From Rhodobacteraceae bacterium XHP0102 (GTDB taxonomy: Bacteria > Pseudomonadota > Alphaproteobacteria > Rhodobacterales > Rhodobacteraceae), in NCBI GenBank assembly GCA_025751475.1, contig JAOWLD010000004.1:186001-250000 (forward strand): 64,000 bases of DNA, in the 5' to 3' direction. How positions within the stretch are numbered: position 1 is the stretch's first letter; each line of letters opens with the position of its first letter. The notes under the pieces are model-generated. The model saw only the letters and a program-made list of their open reading frames with translations. It was not told the origin of the DNA and ran no database searches. Of the stretch, positions 44,421-52,704 are shown in pieces. Both the position numbers and the translations under genes were made by a program.

Positions 44421-44497
44421 GCCGCCTTAGCTCAGTTGGTTAGAGCGCTGGATTGTGGATCCAGAGGTCCCCCGTTCAAGCCGGGGAGGCGGTACCA
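44421..44497 (+). tRNA. tRNA-His (GUG)
   Basis: A complete 77-base cloverleaf with encoded CCA. The acceptor stem GCCGCCT/AGGCGGT begins with a G-U pair. D-arm TAGCTCAGTTGGTTAGAGCG, anticodon loop TTGTGGA (GUG) on stem CTGGA/TCCAG, T-loop TTCAAGC. The base before the stem is T, not G, and the discriminator base is A, not C. It therefore lacks the G-1:C73 pair that marks tRNA-His in most bacteria, as known for many alphaproteobacteria. Confidence 0.95.
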
Positions 44498-44512
44498 TCG
44501 TCCCCATAACAT

Positions 44513-44842
44513 CTATTGGCGTGTGGTGATCTCAAGGCGGCCAATTTCGGCCATGGTCTCGCTGTCAAATACGATAATCCGCTGCCCCTGATCCACGATG
44601 GCCACCCATCCCGCGCCAAAGGTTACGGCGCTCGGCGTGAGATCTGCGGGCAAAACCAGATTTTCAGGCAGCACGATGTCACGCGGTTCTGGCTTTGGGA
44701 AACGGGTGACAAAAACCGAAACCATCGTTATCAGGCCCAAGATCATAACCACGGTCAAAACCCAGACCAAGCGTTGCAGCCAGACCAAATGGGGCGGCAA
44801 TTGGGTGTCTGGGGGGGTATCACCTGAGGAAGGCGTGTTCAT
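44513..44842 (-). CDS. Single-helix membrane protein (DUF6476-like)
   Basis: 109 residues from the ATG at 44842, with one transmembrane helix (about residues 28-48, LVWVLTVVMILGLITMV). A periplasmic part follows with GAGWVAIVDQGQRIIVFD, which looks like one blade of a beta-propeller or a simple beta-hairpin pair. Similar short proteins are common in Rhodobacteraceae and function is unknown. Its start codon overlaps that of the divergent pseudouridine synthase gene. Confidence 0.65.
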   Translation of the reverse strand: MNTPSSGDTPPDTQLPPHLVWLQRLVWVLTVVMILGLITMVSVFVTRFPKPEPRDIVLPENLVLPADLTPSAVTFGAGWVAIVDQGQRIIVFDSETMAEIGRLEITTRQ

Positions 44843-45872
44843 GGCGGAACTCCGCATCATAAGTTTCGAGATCGGGCCTGAGCCTGCACCGCGTCTTGAT
44901 AAGGCACTTGGCCGCGATGTGCCAGAAGAAGCGGCATTGAGCCGCTCGCGGCTTGCGCGGCTCATTGCGGCGGGTGATGTGGCGATCAATGGCGAAACCG
45001 TAACCGATGCCCGTGCACGTGTGGTCGAAGGGGATCAGGTCACCATCCGCTTGGCCGAGGCCGCCGAGGTTGAGACCCGCCCGCAGGATATTCCGCTAGA
45101 GATTTGTTACGAAGACGATGATCTGATCGTGATCAATAAACCTGCGGGTCTTGTGGTCCATCCCGCCCCAGGCAGTCCTGATAACACTTTGGTGAATGCC
45201 CTGTTGCACCATTTTGGCGGCAATCTATCTGGGGTGGGCGGTGAAAAGCGACCAGGCATTGTGCATCGCATCGACAAAGACACATCTGGCCTTTTGGTGA
45301 TTGCCAAATCGGATCGCGCCCATCATGGGCTGGCCGATCAATTTGCCGCCCATAGTGCCGAGCGGCATTATATTGCCCTATGCCACGGCAGCCCCGACCC
45401 ATCCGATCCGCGCTTGCGCGGGGTGCGCGGCACCAGTTTTGAAGATGGCAGCGTTCTGAAAATCACCACGCAGCTTGCCCGCCATAAAACCGACCGTCAG
45501 CGCCAAGCGGTGCTGTTTCAAGGGGGGCGCCATGCCGTGACGCGGGTGAAGCCATTGCAAAGCTATCACAATGTGTTGGCCCTGCTTGAATGTCGGTTGG
45601 AGACGGGGCGCACCCATCAAATTCGGGTGCATCTGGCACATACAGGCCACGCGCTGGTCGGTGATCCCGTCTATGGTGGGCGGCGCAGGGTATCAGAAAA
45701 GCTGTTCGGTCCTGACTTGGCTGCGGCCGTAAATGGGTTTCCGCGTCAGGCGCTCCACGCCGCTTCGCTTGGGTTTGTGCACCCCGTGAGGGGTGATTGG
45801 ATGCGCTTTGAGGCGGGTTTGCCCGAGGATATGGCAATCCTTGTCACCCGCCTTGACGCAACCCTGTCCTAG
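44841..45872 (+). CDS. rluD: RluD-family 23S rRNA pseudouridine synthase
   Basis: Isomerises specific uridines of large-subunit rRNA (RluD makes positions 1911, 1915 and 1917 in E. coli). It has 343 residues. The S4 RNA-binding domain is at about 15-75 (RLDKALGRDVP and SRSRLARLIAAGDVAING). The catalytic motif HRIDKDTSGLLVIAK near residue 140 contains the active-site Asp. ETGRTHQIRVHLAHTGHALVGDPVYG completes the RluA family signature. The start is the ATG at 44841 with GAGGA upstream; the open frame to 44598 opposes another gene. RluD rather than RluC is likely but not certain. Confidence 0.9.
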   Translation: MAELRIISFEIGPEPAPRLDKALGRDVPEEAALSRSRLARLIAAGDVAINGETVTDARARVVEGDQVTIRLAEAAEVETRPQDIPLEICYEDDDLIVINKPAGLVVHPAPGSPDNTLVNALLHHFGGNLSGVGGEKRPGIVHRIDKDTSGLLVIAKSDRAHHGLADQFAAHSAERHYIALCHGSPDPSDPRLRGVRGTSFEDGSVLKITTQLARHKTDRQRQAVLFQGGRHAVTRVKPLQSYHNVLALLECRLETGRTHQIRVHLAHTGHALVGDPVYGGRRRVSEKLFGPDLAAAVNGFPRQALHAASLGFVHPVRGDWMRFEAGLPEDMAILVTRLDATLS

Positions 45873-47455
45873 CGCGCCAAGGCCAATCCATTGGCGCGGG
45901 GGTCGGTTGCGGCCTCAACCAAACCGTCCTGATGCGTGACCACCGCGCCCGCATGACCGACCAAATCGCTGTAATCGGGCAAGACTTCTGTCTCATGTCC
46001 CATATCCGTGAGGGCCGCGATCCAGTCTGGATCAAACCGCGCCTCCAGTTTCAGCGTGGTCGTGGCATCGCCCCATGTGCGCCCCAAGAGCCAACGCGGG
46101 GCTGTAACCGCCTGCTGCAATTCCTGCCCCAGATAGGCATAGCGCGCAAAAATCGCCGCTTGGGTCTGTGGCTGCCCTTCGCCGCCCATCGTCCCGTAGG
46201 CCATCACGCGCCCGTCCGCGAAAACCGCTATGGCAGGATTGAGCGTGTGAAACGGCACTTTGCGTGGCGCAATTTGGTTTGGGCCATCGCCCATGCCAAA
46301 GCCTGCACCGCGGTTTTGGAAGAACACACCCGTGTCAGGGCAGGTGAGGCCAGACCCAAATTCCCAATAGACGCTTTGGATGAAGCTGACAGATGTGCCA
46401 TCAGCATCACTGGCCCCCATCCATATTGTATCGCCGTCTTTTGGCTCATAGGGCCATGGTAGGGCGCGCTTATGGTCAATTTGCGCGGCAAGATCATCCA
46501 ACACTTGGCCGTGCAAAAACGCCTCGGGGGGCTGGCGCATGGCGCTGAGATCGCCCAATTCACGATTGCGCAGAATGAAGGCCTGTTTTGTGGCCTCGAT
46601 CAGGGCGTGGATCGGGGCTACCCCTTCAGCGGTCCATGATTGGATACGGTCATAAATCCCCAAAATCATCAAGGAGGACATCCCTTGGGTGGGCGGGATC
46701 ATGTTATAGAGCGTGGCCTTGGATGTTTTGATCGACAAGGGTGTCACGGCGCGGGCGCGATAGGCGGTGAAATCCTCAAGGCGCAAAGGGCTGCCTTGGG
46801 CCTCAAGGAAGGCCGCGTGGGTTTTTGCCAAATCGCCATGATAGTAATCTGCGATACCCTTTTGCGCGATTTGGCGCAACGTGGCTGCCAAGGCGGGCTG
46901 TTTGAACCGCGCGCCTGTTTCTGGGATTGCGCCGTCAAACAGATAGGTTTCCGCAAATCCAGGTACATCTTTTAGCCCGTCAAGTTTGTCTGTGATGCAT
47001 AGGGATTGATTGTTGCTGACGGGAAAGCCTGCCTCGGCATGATAGATTGCGTGTTCCAAAAGCCGCGATAGGGGAAGGGGGGCGCCGCTTGGTGCAGCGT
47101 CAAGGGCGGCGCGCCACCCGTCCACCGAGCCTGGAACGGTTAATGCGGCTTTTGCGCCACGGGTGGGTATGGCATCGGCAAACCCTGCCGCCGCATACCA
47201 TGCGGGACTCGCCAAAGCGGCGGAATGGCCGCCTGCGAAAATTGCCTGAACGGGGGCATCTTTGCGTTTGATCAGCCAAAACCCATCGCCGCCAATCCCG
47301 TTCATATGTGGATAGGTCACAGCAATGCACGCCGCCATAGCCACCATCGCCTCAACGGCCGTGCCGCCTTCTGCGAGAATATCCTGCCCTGCTTGAGCAG
47401 CCAAATGATGCGGGGCGGTCACCGCCCCCCGAAAGCCTTGCGCCGTGTTAAGCAT
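45869..47455 (-). CDS. Gamma-glutamyltransferase family protein
   Basis: An Ntn-hydrolase that self-cleaves before a threonine and acts on glutathione or related gamma-glutamyl compounds. It has 528 residues from the ATG at 47455. FRGAVTAPHHLAAQAGQDIL and NGIGGDGFWLI lie in the large-subunit region. The likely processing Thr is in DADGTSVSFIQSVYWEFGSG, with TMGGEGQPQTQA near the C-terminus. No secretion signal is visible at this start; an open frame to 47647 would add 64 residues and is poorly supported. The family includes enzymes of uncertain substrate. It overlaps the convergent rluD by four bases. Confidence 0.85.
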   Translation of the reverse strand: MLNTAQGFRGAVTAPHHLAAQAGQDILAEGGTAVEAMVAMAACIAVTYPHMNGIGGDGFWLIKRKDAPVQAIFAGGHSAALASPAWYAAAGFADAIPTRGAKAALTVPGSVDGWRAALDAAPSGAPLPLSRLLEHAIYHAEAGFPVSNNQSLCITDKLDGLKDVPGFAETYLFDGAIPETGARFKQPALAATLRQIAQKGIADYYHGDLAKTHAAFLEAQGSPLRLEDFTAYRARAVTPLSIKTSKATLYNMIPPTQGMSSLMILGIYDRIQSWTAEGVAPIHALIEATKQAFILRNRELGDLSAMRQPPEAFLHGQVLDDLAAQIDHKRALPWPYEPKDGDTIWMGASDADGTSVSFIQSVYWEFGSGLTCPDTGVFFQNRGAGFGMGDGPNQIAPRKVPFHTLNPAIAVFADGRVMAYGTMGGEGQPQTQAAIFARYAYLGQELQQAVTAPRWLLGRTWGDATTTLKLEARFDPDWIAALTDMGHETEVLPDYSDLVGHAGAVVTHQDGLVEAATDPRANGLALAR

Positions 47456-47632
47456 AGAGTGTCCCTGTCCCTTTATCTGTGTCACGACATAGCTTATGTC
47501 GCGCTTTCCCTGAGGCAAGTGTTGGGATGGGGCAAAGATCATATTCGCGTGAGCGGCAGGCCGAATATGCGCTTGTGGCTTGCTTGCTCCCGTGCAGGGG
47601 CGTAAAAACCGACCCTCTGCGGCGCAACGCCC

Positions 47633-47660
47633 CTTGAACGGGATCAAAGGATGCCCATTT
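47633..47660 (+). promoter_or_regulatory. Heat-shock (sigma-32) promoter of rpoH
   Basis: CTTGAAC (47633-47639) and CCCATTT (47654-47660) are 14 bases apart. The sigma-32 consensus is CTTGAAA and CCCATnT at 11-16 bases, so 13 of 14 informative positions fit. It lies about 84 bases before the rpoH start. Positive self-control by RpoH itself is therefore likely. Confidence 0.65.
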
Positions 47661-47743
47661 GAAGTGGAAGTTAACGGCCGTTACATTCACGATTTCTAAA
47701 CAAAATTGTGCAAAATCGAACGAAATTTAGGGGGCACACGCGC

Positions 47744-48637
47744 ATGAGCAGTTATGCAAATCTTCCAGCACCTTCGCCCGAGCAGGGCATGAATCGCTAT
47801 TTGCAGGAAATTCGCAAATTCCCCCTGCTTGAGCCTGAACAAGAATATATGTTGGCCAAGCGTTGGGCCGAGGATCAAGACACCGAAGCCGCGCATCAAT
47901 TGGTGACATCGCATCTGCGGTTGGCTGCTAAAATTGCAATGGGCTATCGCGGCTATGGCTTGCCTCAGGCCGAGGTGATCTCGGAGGCCAATGTGGGCCT
48001 GATGCAGGCGGTCAAACGCTTCGATCCCGAAAAAGGATTTCGTCTTGCCACTTATGCCATGTGGTGGATCCGCGCAGCGATCCAAGAATATATCTTGCGC
48101 TCATGGAGCCTTGTGAAGCTTGGCACAACATCGGCGCAGAAAAAGCTGTTCTTCAATCTGCGTAAGGCCAAGGCCCGTATTGGCGTTTTGGAGGAGGGCG
48201 ATTTGCGCCCCGAGAATGTCGCCAAAATCGCCACAGATTTGGGTGTCACTGAGGATGAGGTGATCTCAATGAACCGCCGCCTGTCGGGCGGGGATGCCTC
48301 GCTCAATGCCGTGATTGGCAGTGACGGCGAGGGGGCCACACAATGGCAAGATTGGCTTGAAGACGAGGATGCCAACCAAGCCGAAGACTACGCGGAGCAG
48401 GATGAATACAAAAGCCGAATGGCTTTAATGGAGCAGGCCATGGAAGTTTTGAACGAGCGCGAGCGCGAGATTCTCGCGCAACGCCGTCTGCAAGATGTGC
48501 CTGTCACCCTTGAGGAACTGTCTGGAAAATACAATGTCAGCCGCGAACGCGTGCGCCAAATCGAAGTGCGCGCCTTTGAAAAGCTGCAAAAGAAGATGCG
48601 CGAGTTGGCTGTGCAGGGTGGATTGATCTCGGCCTAA
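47744..48637 (+). CDS. rpoH: RNA polymerase heat-shock sigma factor RpoH
   Basis: Directs transcription of chaperone and protease genes. It has 297 residues. The RpoH box QKKLFFNLRKAK (near residue 138), unique to heat-shock sigmas, lies after region 2.4. ATYAMWWIRAAIQEYILRSW contains region 2.4, and the C-terminal region 4.2 is SRERVRQIEVRAFEKLQKKM. The start is the ATG at 47744 after TTTAGGGGG. A heat-shock-type promoter lies upstream. Many Rhodobacteraceae carry two rpoH genes and which one this is cannot be settled here. Confidence 0.95.
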   Translation: MSSYANLPAPSPEQGMNRYLQEIRKFPLLEPEQEYMLAKRWAEDQDTEAAHQLVTSHLRLAAKIAMGYRGYGLPQAEVISEANVGLMQAVKRFDPEKGFRLATYAMWWIRAAIQEYILRSWSLVKLGTTSAQKKLFFNLRKAKARIGVLEEGDLRPENVAKIATDLGVTEDEVISMNRRLSGGDASLNAVIGSDGEGATQWQDWLEDEDANQAEDYAEQDEYKSRMALMEQAMEVLNEREREILAQRRLQDVPVTLEELSGKYNVSRERVRQIEVRAFEKLQKKMRELAVQGGLISA

Positions 48638-48642
48638 GCACC

Positions 48643-49500
48643 TTAGGCAGGTTCTGCTCTCAAGGCAGTGATCAACGGCTTGAACGCCTCTTCGAGGCGG
48701 TTCTGCATATGCCAGAAAAACGCTTTTTGGGCGCGTGCCTTTGGACCGCCGATTTGGACCAAATCGCCTGCCTCAATAGACCCTTTCACTACTTCGTAAG
48801 GGGCAGCGATCCATCCCAAACCCGCTTGTGCGCCAATGACGCAATCCCCCAAGGATGGCATCAAGCGCGCGGGGCCAGACCCTTCAACTTTGGGGCCGAA
48901 ATGGGCCTTGGCCCAAATGTCGGGCAAGCTGGATTTTGGGGCCGTGACAAGGCGGGGTGCCTTCAGGATAGCCGCCTCTGGATAAGTCCGCGTCATCGCG
49001 GCGCTGGCACAGGCAACGATGTCAAGCGGCGGCAGCGTGAAGCTGGCCACACCCGCGATCGACAGGGGGCGGCTGGTAATCCCAGCGTTCACCTCGCCAC
49101 GCCGCAGCAGATCAAGAACATCATCCGAGTTTTTTTGCACAATTTCAAAATTCTGCATTTCTGCCTGACCAAGCGCCTGAAGCAGAAAACCATTGATCGC
49201 TTCACTTGGGGCGGCAATCCGAAAATGTGCGCTGATATTCGGGGCCATAAGGCCCAAATCTTTGATCAGCTGTGCCTCCATCAGGGTCACGTCATCAATG
49301 TGACGCAACATCCGCTGACCCGCATCAGTTGCACGCGCGGGACGGGTGCGCTGAACCAAATGACACCCCAGCCGTTCTTCGAGCGCTTTGACCCGTTGCG
49401 AGATCGCGGATTGGGTCACGCCAAGGATCTGTGCCGCCCCATCAAATGAGCCAGTCCTCAAAACAGCCGCAAAAGCAGTCAATGCAGCATAGTCCAGCAT
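48643..49500 (-). CDS. LysR-family regulator, ArgP/IciA type
   Basis: 285 residues. The HTH DNA-binding domain at the N-terminus includes SFDGAAQILGVTQSAISQRVKALEERLG. The effector domain has LDLLRRGEVNAGITSRPL and GDCVIGAQAGLGW. The pattern matches ArgP, which controls lysine/arginine export (argO/lysE). Here the divergent neighbour is instead an EamA-type exporter. Divergent layout and the AT-rich palindrome between them suggest that this protein controls that gene and itself. Its stop lies five bases from the rpoH stop, inside a small inverted repeat. Confidence 0.88.
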   Translation of the reverse strand: MLDYAALTAFAAVLRTGSFDGAAQILGVTQSAISQRVKALEERLGCHLVQRTRPARATDAGQRMLRHIDDVTLMEAQLIKDLGLMAPNISAHFRIAAPSEAINGFLLQALGQAEMQNFEIVQKNSDDVLDLLRRGEVNAGITSRPLSIAGVASFTLPPLDIVACASAAMTRTYPEAAILKAPRLVTAPKSSLPDIWAKAHFGPKVEGSGPARLMPSLGDCVIGAQAGLGWIAAPYEVVKGSIEAGDLVQIGGPKARAQKAFFWHMQNRLEEAFKPLITALRAEPA

Positions 49501-49507
49501 AGCAGCC

Positions 49508-49531
49508 CCTAATTCATGTAATATAATTAGG
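49508..49531. promoter_or_regulatory. Inverted repeat in the regulator-exporter intergenic region
   Basis: CCTAATT (49508-49514) and AATTAGG (49525-49531) form a perfect 7-base dyad with a 10-base AT-rich centre. It lies 8 bases upstream of the LysR-family start, in AT-rich DNA, as expected for an autoregulatory LysR-type binding site. Confidence 0.5.
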
Positions 49532-49632
49532 TATATTTATAAATAAACTGCGCGTAGATCAAGGTTAATCTTAAGGCATCTCATTTATTTGGCGCTTGCG
49601 CTTGATCCTGCGTTCGGCCCATCTTCGCAGCC

Positions 49633-50553
49633 ATGAGTGATGCAACAGTTTCCGTCAAAAAACGGGCCAATCGGCCCCTCGTTGGGATGGCTTGGATGCT
49701 TGCCACGGGCCTGTGTTTTGTTCTGGTCACAGCCCTCGTCAAATATGTCGGCAGTGACGTGCCTCCCGCGCAATCCGCTTTCCTGCGGTATATCCTCGGT
49801 TTGGGATTTTTGGTGCCGATGATCCGTCCCATTCTTCGGGCGCGACTGACCCGTGGTGATTTGGCCTTGTTCTCTTTGCGGGGGGTTTTGCACAGTTTCG
49901 GGGTTATTTGCTGGTTCTACGCGATGACGCAAATTCCGATCGCAGAAGTCACCGCCATGAATTATCTCAACCCCGTTTATGTGACGGTGCTGGCCGTTTT
50001 TTTCTTGGGCGAGCGGATGGCGCTGCGCCGCGCGGTGGCGGTCGGTTTGGCCTTTGTCGGCGCTGTCATAATCCTGCGGCCTGGTTTTCGCGAATTGTCG
50101 ATGGGGCATTTCGCAATGATCTTTACGGCCCTGTTCTTTGCAGGTGGGTATTTGGTGGCCAAGATTATGGCCGATCGTGTGGATGCTTCGGTCGTGGTCG
50201 GGATGTTATCGATCACGGTGACCATTAGCTTGGCGCCTTTTGCCTTTGCGGTTTGGATCACGCCAACATGGGATCAGATTTTCTGGTTGTTTCTGGTCGC
50301 GTGTTTTGCAACCGCGGGCCATTACACCATGACCTTGGCATTCGCGGCCGCCCCCTTGACCGTCACGCAACCCGTCACCTTTCTGCAACTGATTTGGGCC
50401 ACCACAATGGGTGCGGTGTTTTTTGGCGAAAGCGTGGACCCGTTTGTGATTATGGGCGGCGCGATCATTATTGGCTCCATCACATTCATCACATGGCGCG
50501 AAGCAATCATCAGCCGCCGCCAAATCACACCAGCAGTGGCACAAACAAAATGA
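49633..50553 (+). CDS. EamA/DMT-family transporter
   Basis: An inner-membrane transporter of 306 residues with ten predicted helices in two homologous five-helix halves. The first half has MAWMLATGLCFVLVTALVKYVG and ends with FLGERMALRRAVAVGLAFVGAV; the second has ALFFAGGYLVAKIMADRV and FFGESVDPFVIMGGAIIIGS. Members export amino acids, other metabolites or guanidine-like compounds. The nearby ArgP-like regulator points to basic amino acids or related solutes, which is inference. No strong ribosome site is visible. Confidence 0.85.
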   Translation: MSDATVSVKKRANRPLVGMAWMLATGLCFVLVTALVKYVGSDVPPAQSAFLRYILGLGFLVPMIRPILRARLTRGDLALFSLRGVLHSFGVICWFYAMTQIPIAEVTAMNYLNPVYVTVLAVFFLGERMALRRAVAVGLAFVGAVIILRPGFRELSMGHFAMIFTALFFAGGYLVAKIMADRVDASVVVGMLSITVTISLAPFAFAVWITPTWDQIFWLFLVACFATAGHYTMTLAFAAAPLTVTQPVTFLQLIWATTMGAVFFGESVDPFVIMGGAIIIGSITFITWREAIISRRQITPAVAQTK

Positions 50554-50702
50554 GCCGCACGCATTCTGCCCGTTCTTTGGGCAGAGTGATCAAAATTTGC
50601 CCAAGACGGCGACAGGGTCTTATGCTGCGGCGCAGAAATGCCGTTGGTTTCATTGTTCCTTCACGTTGATCTGCTTGTCTGGTCTCAAAGGAGTCTGGGT
50701 GT

Positions 50703-51410
50703 ATGTTAGATTGGTTGCTGGGCTATGAGGCGGTTGTTTTTGGCGGATTGGGCAGTTTGGCGGACTGCGCGGAGCTTGATCTTGCGGCATGGAACGCGGC
50801 ATTCCGTATCCACGGAATGGAATGGCATTGGACATGGGATACATATGTCACCCTGACACGCGGTGAGGGCCACGCCCATTTGGCCGCCGCTTATGCTGCC
50901 GTTCAGGGGGAACGGGAACGCGCGGATGCATTGGATGCAACGCATCAAAAAATCTTTGCGGCCAAGCTTGCGCAGAATATCCACCTGCGCGCGGGTGTGC
51001 GCGATGTGTTGCGCGCCACTGTGCAAGGGGGGCGGGCCTTGGGCCTTGTTTCGCGATCCGAGTTAATGCCCGTGCGTGCCTTGCTTGGTGCTACGGCCCG
51101 CGCGCGGGAGGGAATTTCCTTTGATGCGGTTATTTTGCGCAGTGATGTAAAATCCCATGCCCCAAGCCCTGAGGCCATGTTGACCTGCCTTGAGCGGCTG
51201 TCGGTTGTGCCATCAAAAGCGCTGGCCATTGTGGATCGCGGCTCGGCGGCCTATGCGGCGCAAGCCGCGGGGTTATCCGCCATAGGCTTCCCCAGTCGTT
51301 TGGCCGCTGCTGATGAATTCCCGTCAGACGTGCCGCTGGTGCATATTCTGGATTTAGAGAAAATGGCAAAGGCGCTGCCTTTGGGCAGGGGCCAACACGC
51401 CGCCGAGTAA
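50703..51410 (+). CDS. HAD-like protein lacking the catalytic aspartates
   Basis: 235 residues of the haloacid dehalogenase fold, CbbY/Gph subgroup by length and cap layout. Motif I, normally DxDGTL, reads FGGLGSLAD near residue 13, so both the nucleophile and the acid-base aspartate are missing. Motif II has SRSE, motif III a lysine in SDVKSHAPSPEAM, and motif IV only a single Asp in IVDRGSAA. The protein should not act as a phosphatase. It may be a binding or regulatory pseudoenzyme. AAGGAG stands nine bases before the ATG. Confidence 0.75.
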   Translation: MLDWLLGYEAVVFGGLGSLADCAELDLAAWNAAFRIHGMEWHWTWDTYVTLTRGEGHAHLAAAYAAVQGERERADALDATHQKIFAAKLAQNIHLRAGVRDVLRATVQGGRALGLVSRSELMPVRALLGATARAREGISFDAVILRSDVKSHAPSPEAMLTCLERLSVVPSKALAIVDRGSAAYAAQAAGLSAIGFPSRLAAADEFPSDVPLVHILDLEKMAKALPLGRGQHAAE

Positions 51411-51420
51411 GGTGCGAGAA

Positions 51421-51447
51421 AAGGCTGGCACCTGTGCCAGCCTTTTT
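51421..51447. terminator. Bidirectional terminator between HAD-like gene and yebC
   Basis: AAGGCTGGCA (51421-51430) and TGCCAGCCTT (51435-51444) form a 10-bp stem with loop CCTG. T residues follow on the plus strand, and A residues precede it to give a T-run on the minus strand. It lies between two convergent genes and can serve both. Confidence 0.85.
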
Positions 51448-51469
51448 TCAATTTCTCAAACACCAAGGA

Positions 51470-52210
51470 TCAAAGTTGATCCATAATCGCATCGGGAATT
51501 TCAAAATTTGCGGTGACATTTTGAACGTCGTCATCATCTTCAAGGGCGTCAATCAGCTTCATCAGTTTTTGCGCGCCCTCTAGATCAAGGGTTGTGGTGG
51601 TCTGTGGGCGCCATACCAATTTGGTGCTTTCAGATTCACCTAAATGCGCCTCCAATGCGGTTGAGACATCAGAAAGATCACTGTCGGCACACCAGATGAT
51701 ATGCCCATCTTCGCTGCTCTCTACATCCTCCGCGCCCGCTTCAATCGCGGCCATCATCACGCTGTCGGCATCGCCTGCGGAGGCGGGATAGCTGACTTGG
51801 CCCTTGCGATCAAACATGAAGGATACGGAGCCCGTTTCGCCCAAATTCCCGCCATTTTTACTGAATGTGGAGCGGACATTTGACGCGGTGCGATTGCGGT
51901 TATCTGTCATCGCCTCAACGATCACCGCCACCCCTTCTGGGCCATAGCCTTCGTAGCGGATTTCTTCGTAATTTTCCGCATCGCCGCCTTGCGATTTTTT
52001 GATCGCGCGTTCGATCACATCTTTCGGGACAGAGCTGGATTTGGCTTCCTTGACGGCGAGGCGCAAACGGGGATTTTTGTCAGGATCGGGGTCACCCATT
52101 TTTGCGGCAACCGTGATTTCCTTTGCCAATTTGGAAAACAGCTTCGAGCGCAGCTTATCCTGTCGCCCCTTGCGATGCTGAATATTTGCCCATTTTGAAT
52201 GGCCTGCCAT
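51470..52210 (-). CDS. YebC/PmpR family protein
   Basis: 246 residues, full length. It starts [18 protein letters not shown], the strongly conserved opening of the family, followed by [17 protein letters not shown] and [20 protein letters not shown]. Family members act as transcription regulators (PmpR) or help ribosomes at proline-rich stalls; which applies here is unknown. AAGGACG precedes the ATG. Last gene of a five-gene minus-strand run. Confidence 0.93.
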   Translation of the reverse strand: MAGHSKWANIQHRKGRQDKLRSKLFSKLAKEITVAAKMGDPDPDKNPRLRLAVKEAKSSSVPKDVIERAIKKSQGGDAENYEEIRYEGYGPEGVAVIVEAMTDNRNRTASNVRSTFSKNGGNLGETGSVSFMFDRKGQVSYPASAGDADSVMMAAIEAGAEDVESSEDGHIIWCADSDLSDVSTALEAHLGESESTKLVWRPQTTTTLDLEGAQKLMKLIDALEDDDDVQNVTANFEIPDAIMDQL

Positions 52211-52289
52211 GGCGTGCGTCCTTGTTCGTGAAACTCGCGCGCGGTTTTAGCCCTGTGGCCCAGATTGCGCAAGCAGGGCTTTGTGCGTG

Positions 52290-52691
52290 TCACTCCACTG
52301 GGCGCGGCGAGACAAATTCGTAGATCTGGCCGTTTGGGTCCGTGATGGTGACGCTGGCTACGGGTGGCAATTCTGCGTCAGGGGCGATCGCTTTGACCAC
52401 CAATTCAACCACGCGGCGCAAAATATTGCTGCGCGGATCAATCTCCACCAAATAGCGATAGCCCGCGGGGCAGCCATCCAATGTGCCTTCCCAAATGCTG
52501 ACGCCCGTTTGCGGGGCGGTCGCGGTGCATTGGGTTGCATCACTCATCCGAACCTCAAGCGCGCCTTGTGACAGGCGGATATCGCGTGGGGCAGGGAGTG
52601 TATTCAGCGCTGCGCAGGCCGAGAGCGTCAGGATGAGTGCGGCAAGGATCGGTGCAACCGGGGCAGCGGTGCGGGATATGGGGCGAGGCAT
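52290..52691 (-). CDS. Putative lipoprotein
   Basis: 133 residues from an ATG at 52691, chosen because AAAGGA lies about 8 bases upstream; an ATG at 52700 sits directly on that site. A hydrophobic signal segment ends in the lipobox LSAC near residue 26, so it is probably lipid-anchored in the periplasm. The mature part holds two further cysteines (DATQCTATAPQ and LDGCPAGY) and is predicted to be mainly beta. I recognise no family. It starts 13 bases after the SLC13 transporter stop on the same strand. Confidence 0.65.
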   Translation of the reverse strand: MPRPISRTAAPVAPILAALILTLSACAALNTLPAPRDIRLSQGALEVRMSDATQCTATAPQTGVSIWEGTLDGCPAGYRYLVEIDPRSNILRRVVELVVKAIAPDAELPPVASVTITDPNGQIYEFVSPRPVE

Positions 52692-52704
52692 GGGGATCAT
52701 CCTT

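Noticed and set aside
44598-44840. N-terminal extension of the pseudouridine synthase
   Set aside because: The extension overlaps the divergent membrane protein gene, has a random-looking composition, and the ATG at 44841 has a proper ribosome site.
48632-48648. Hairpin GCCTAAG/CTTAGGC between rpoH and the LysR-family gene
   Set aside because: It spans both stop codons and has no T-run on either side, so it is not a convincing terminator.
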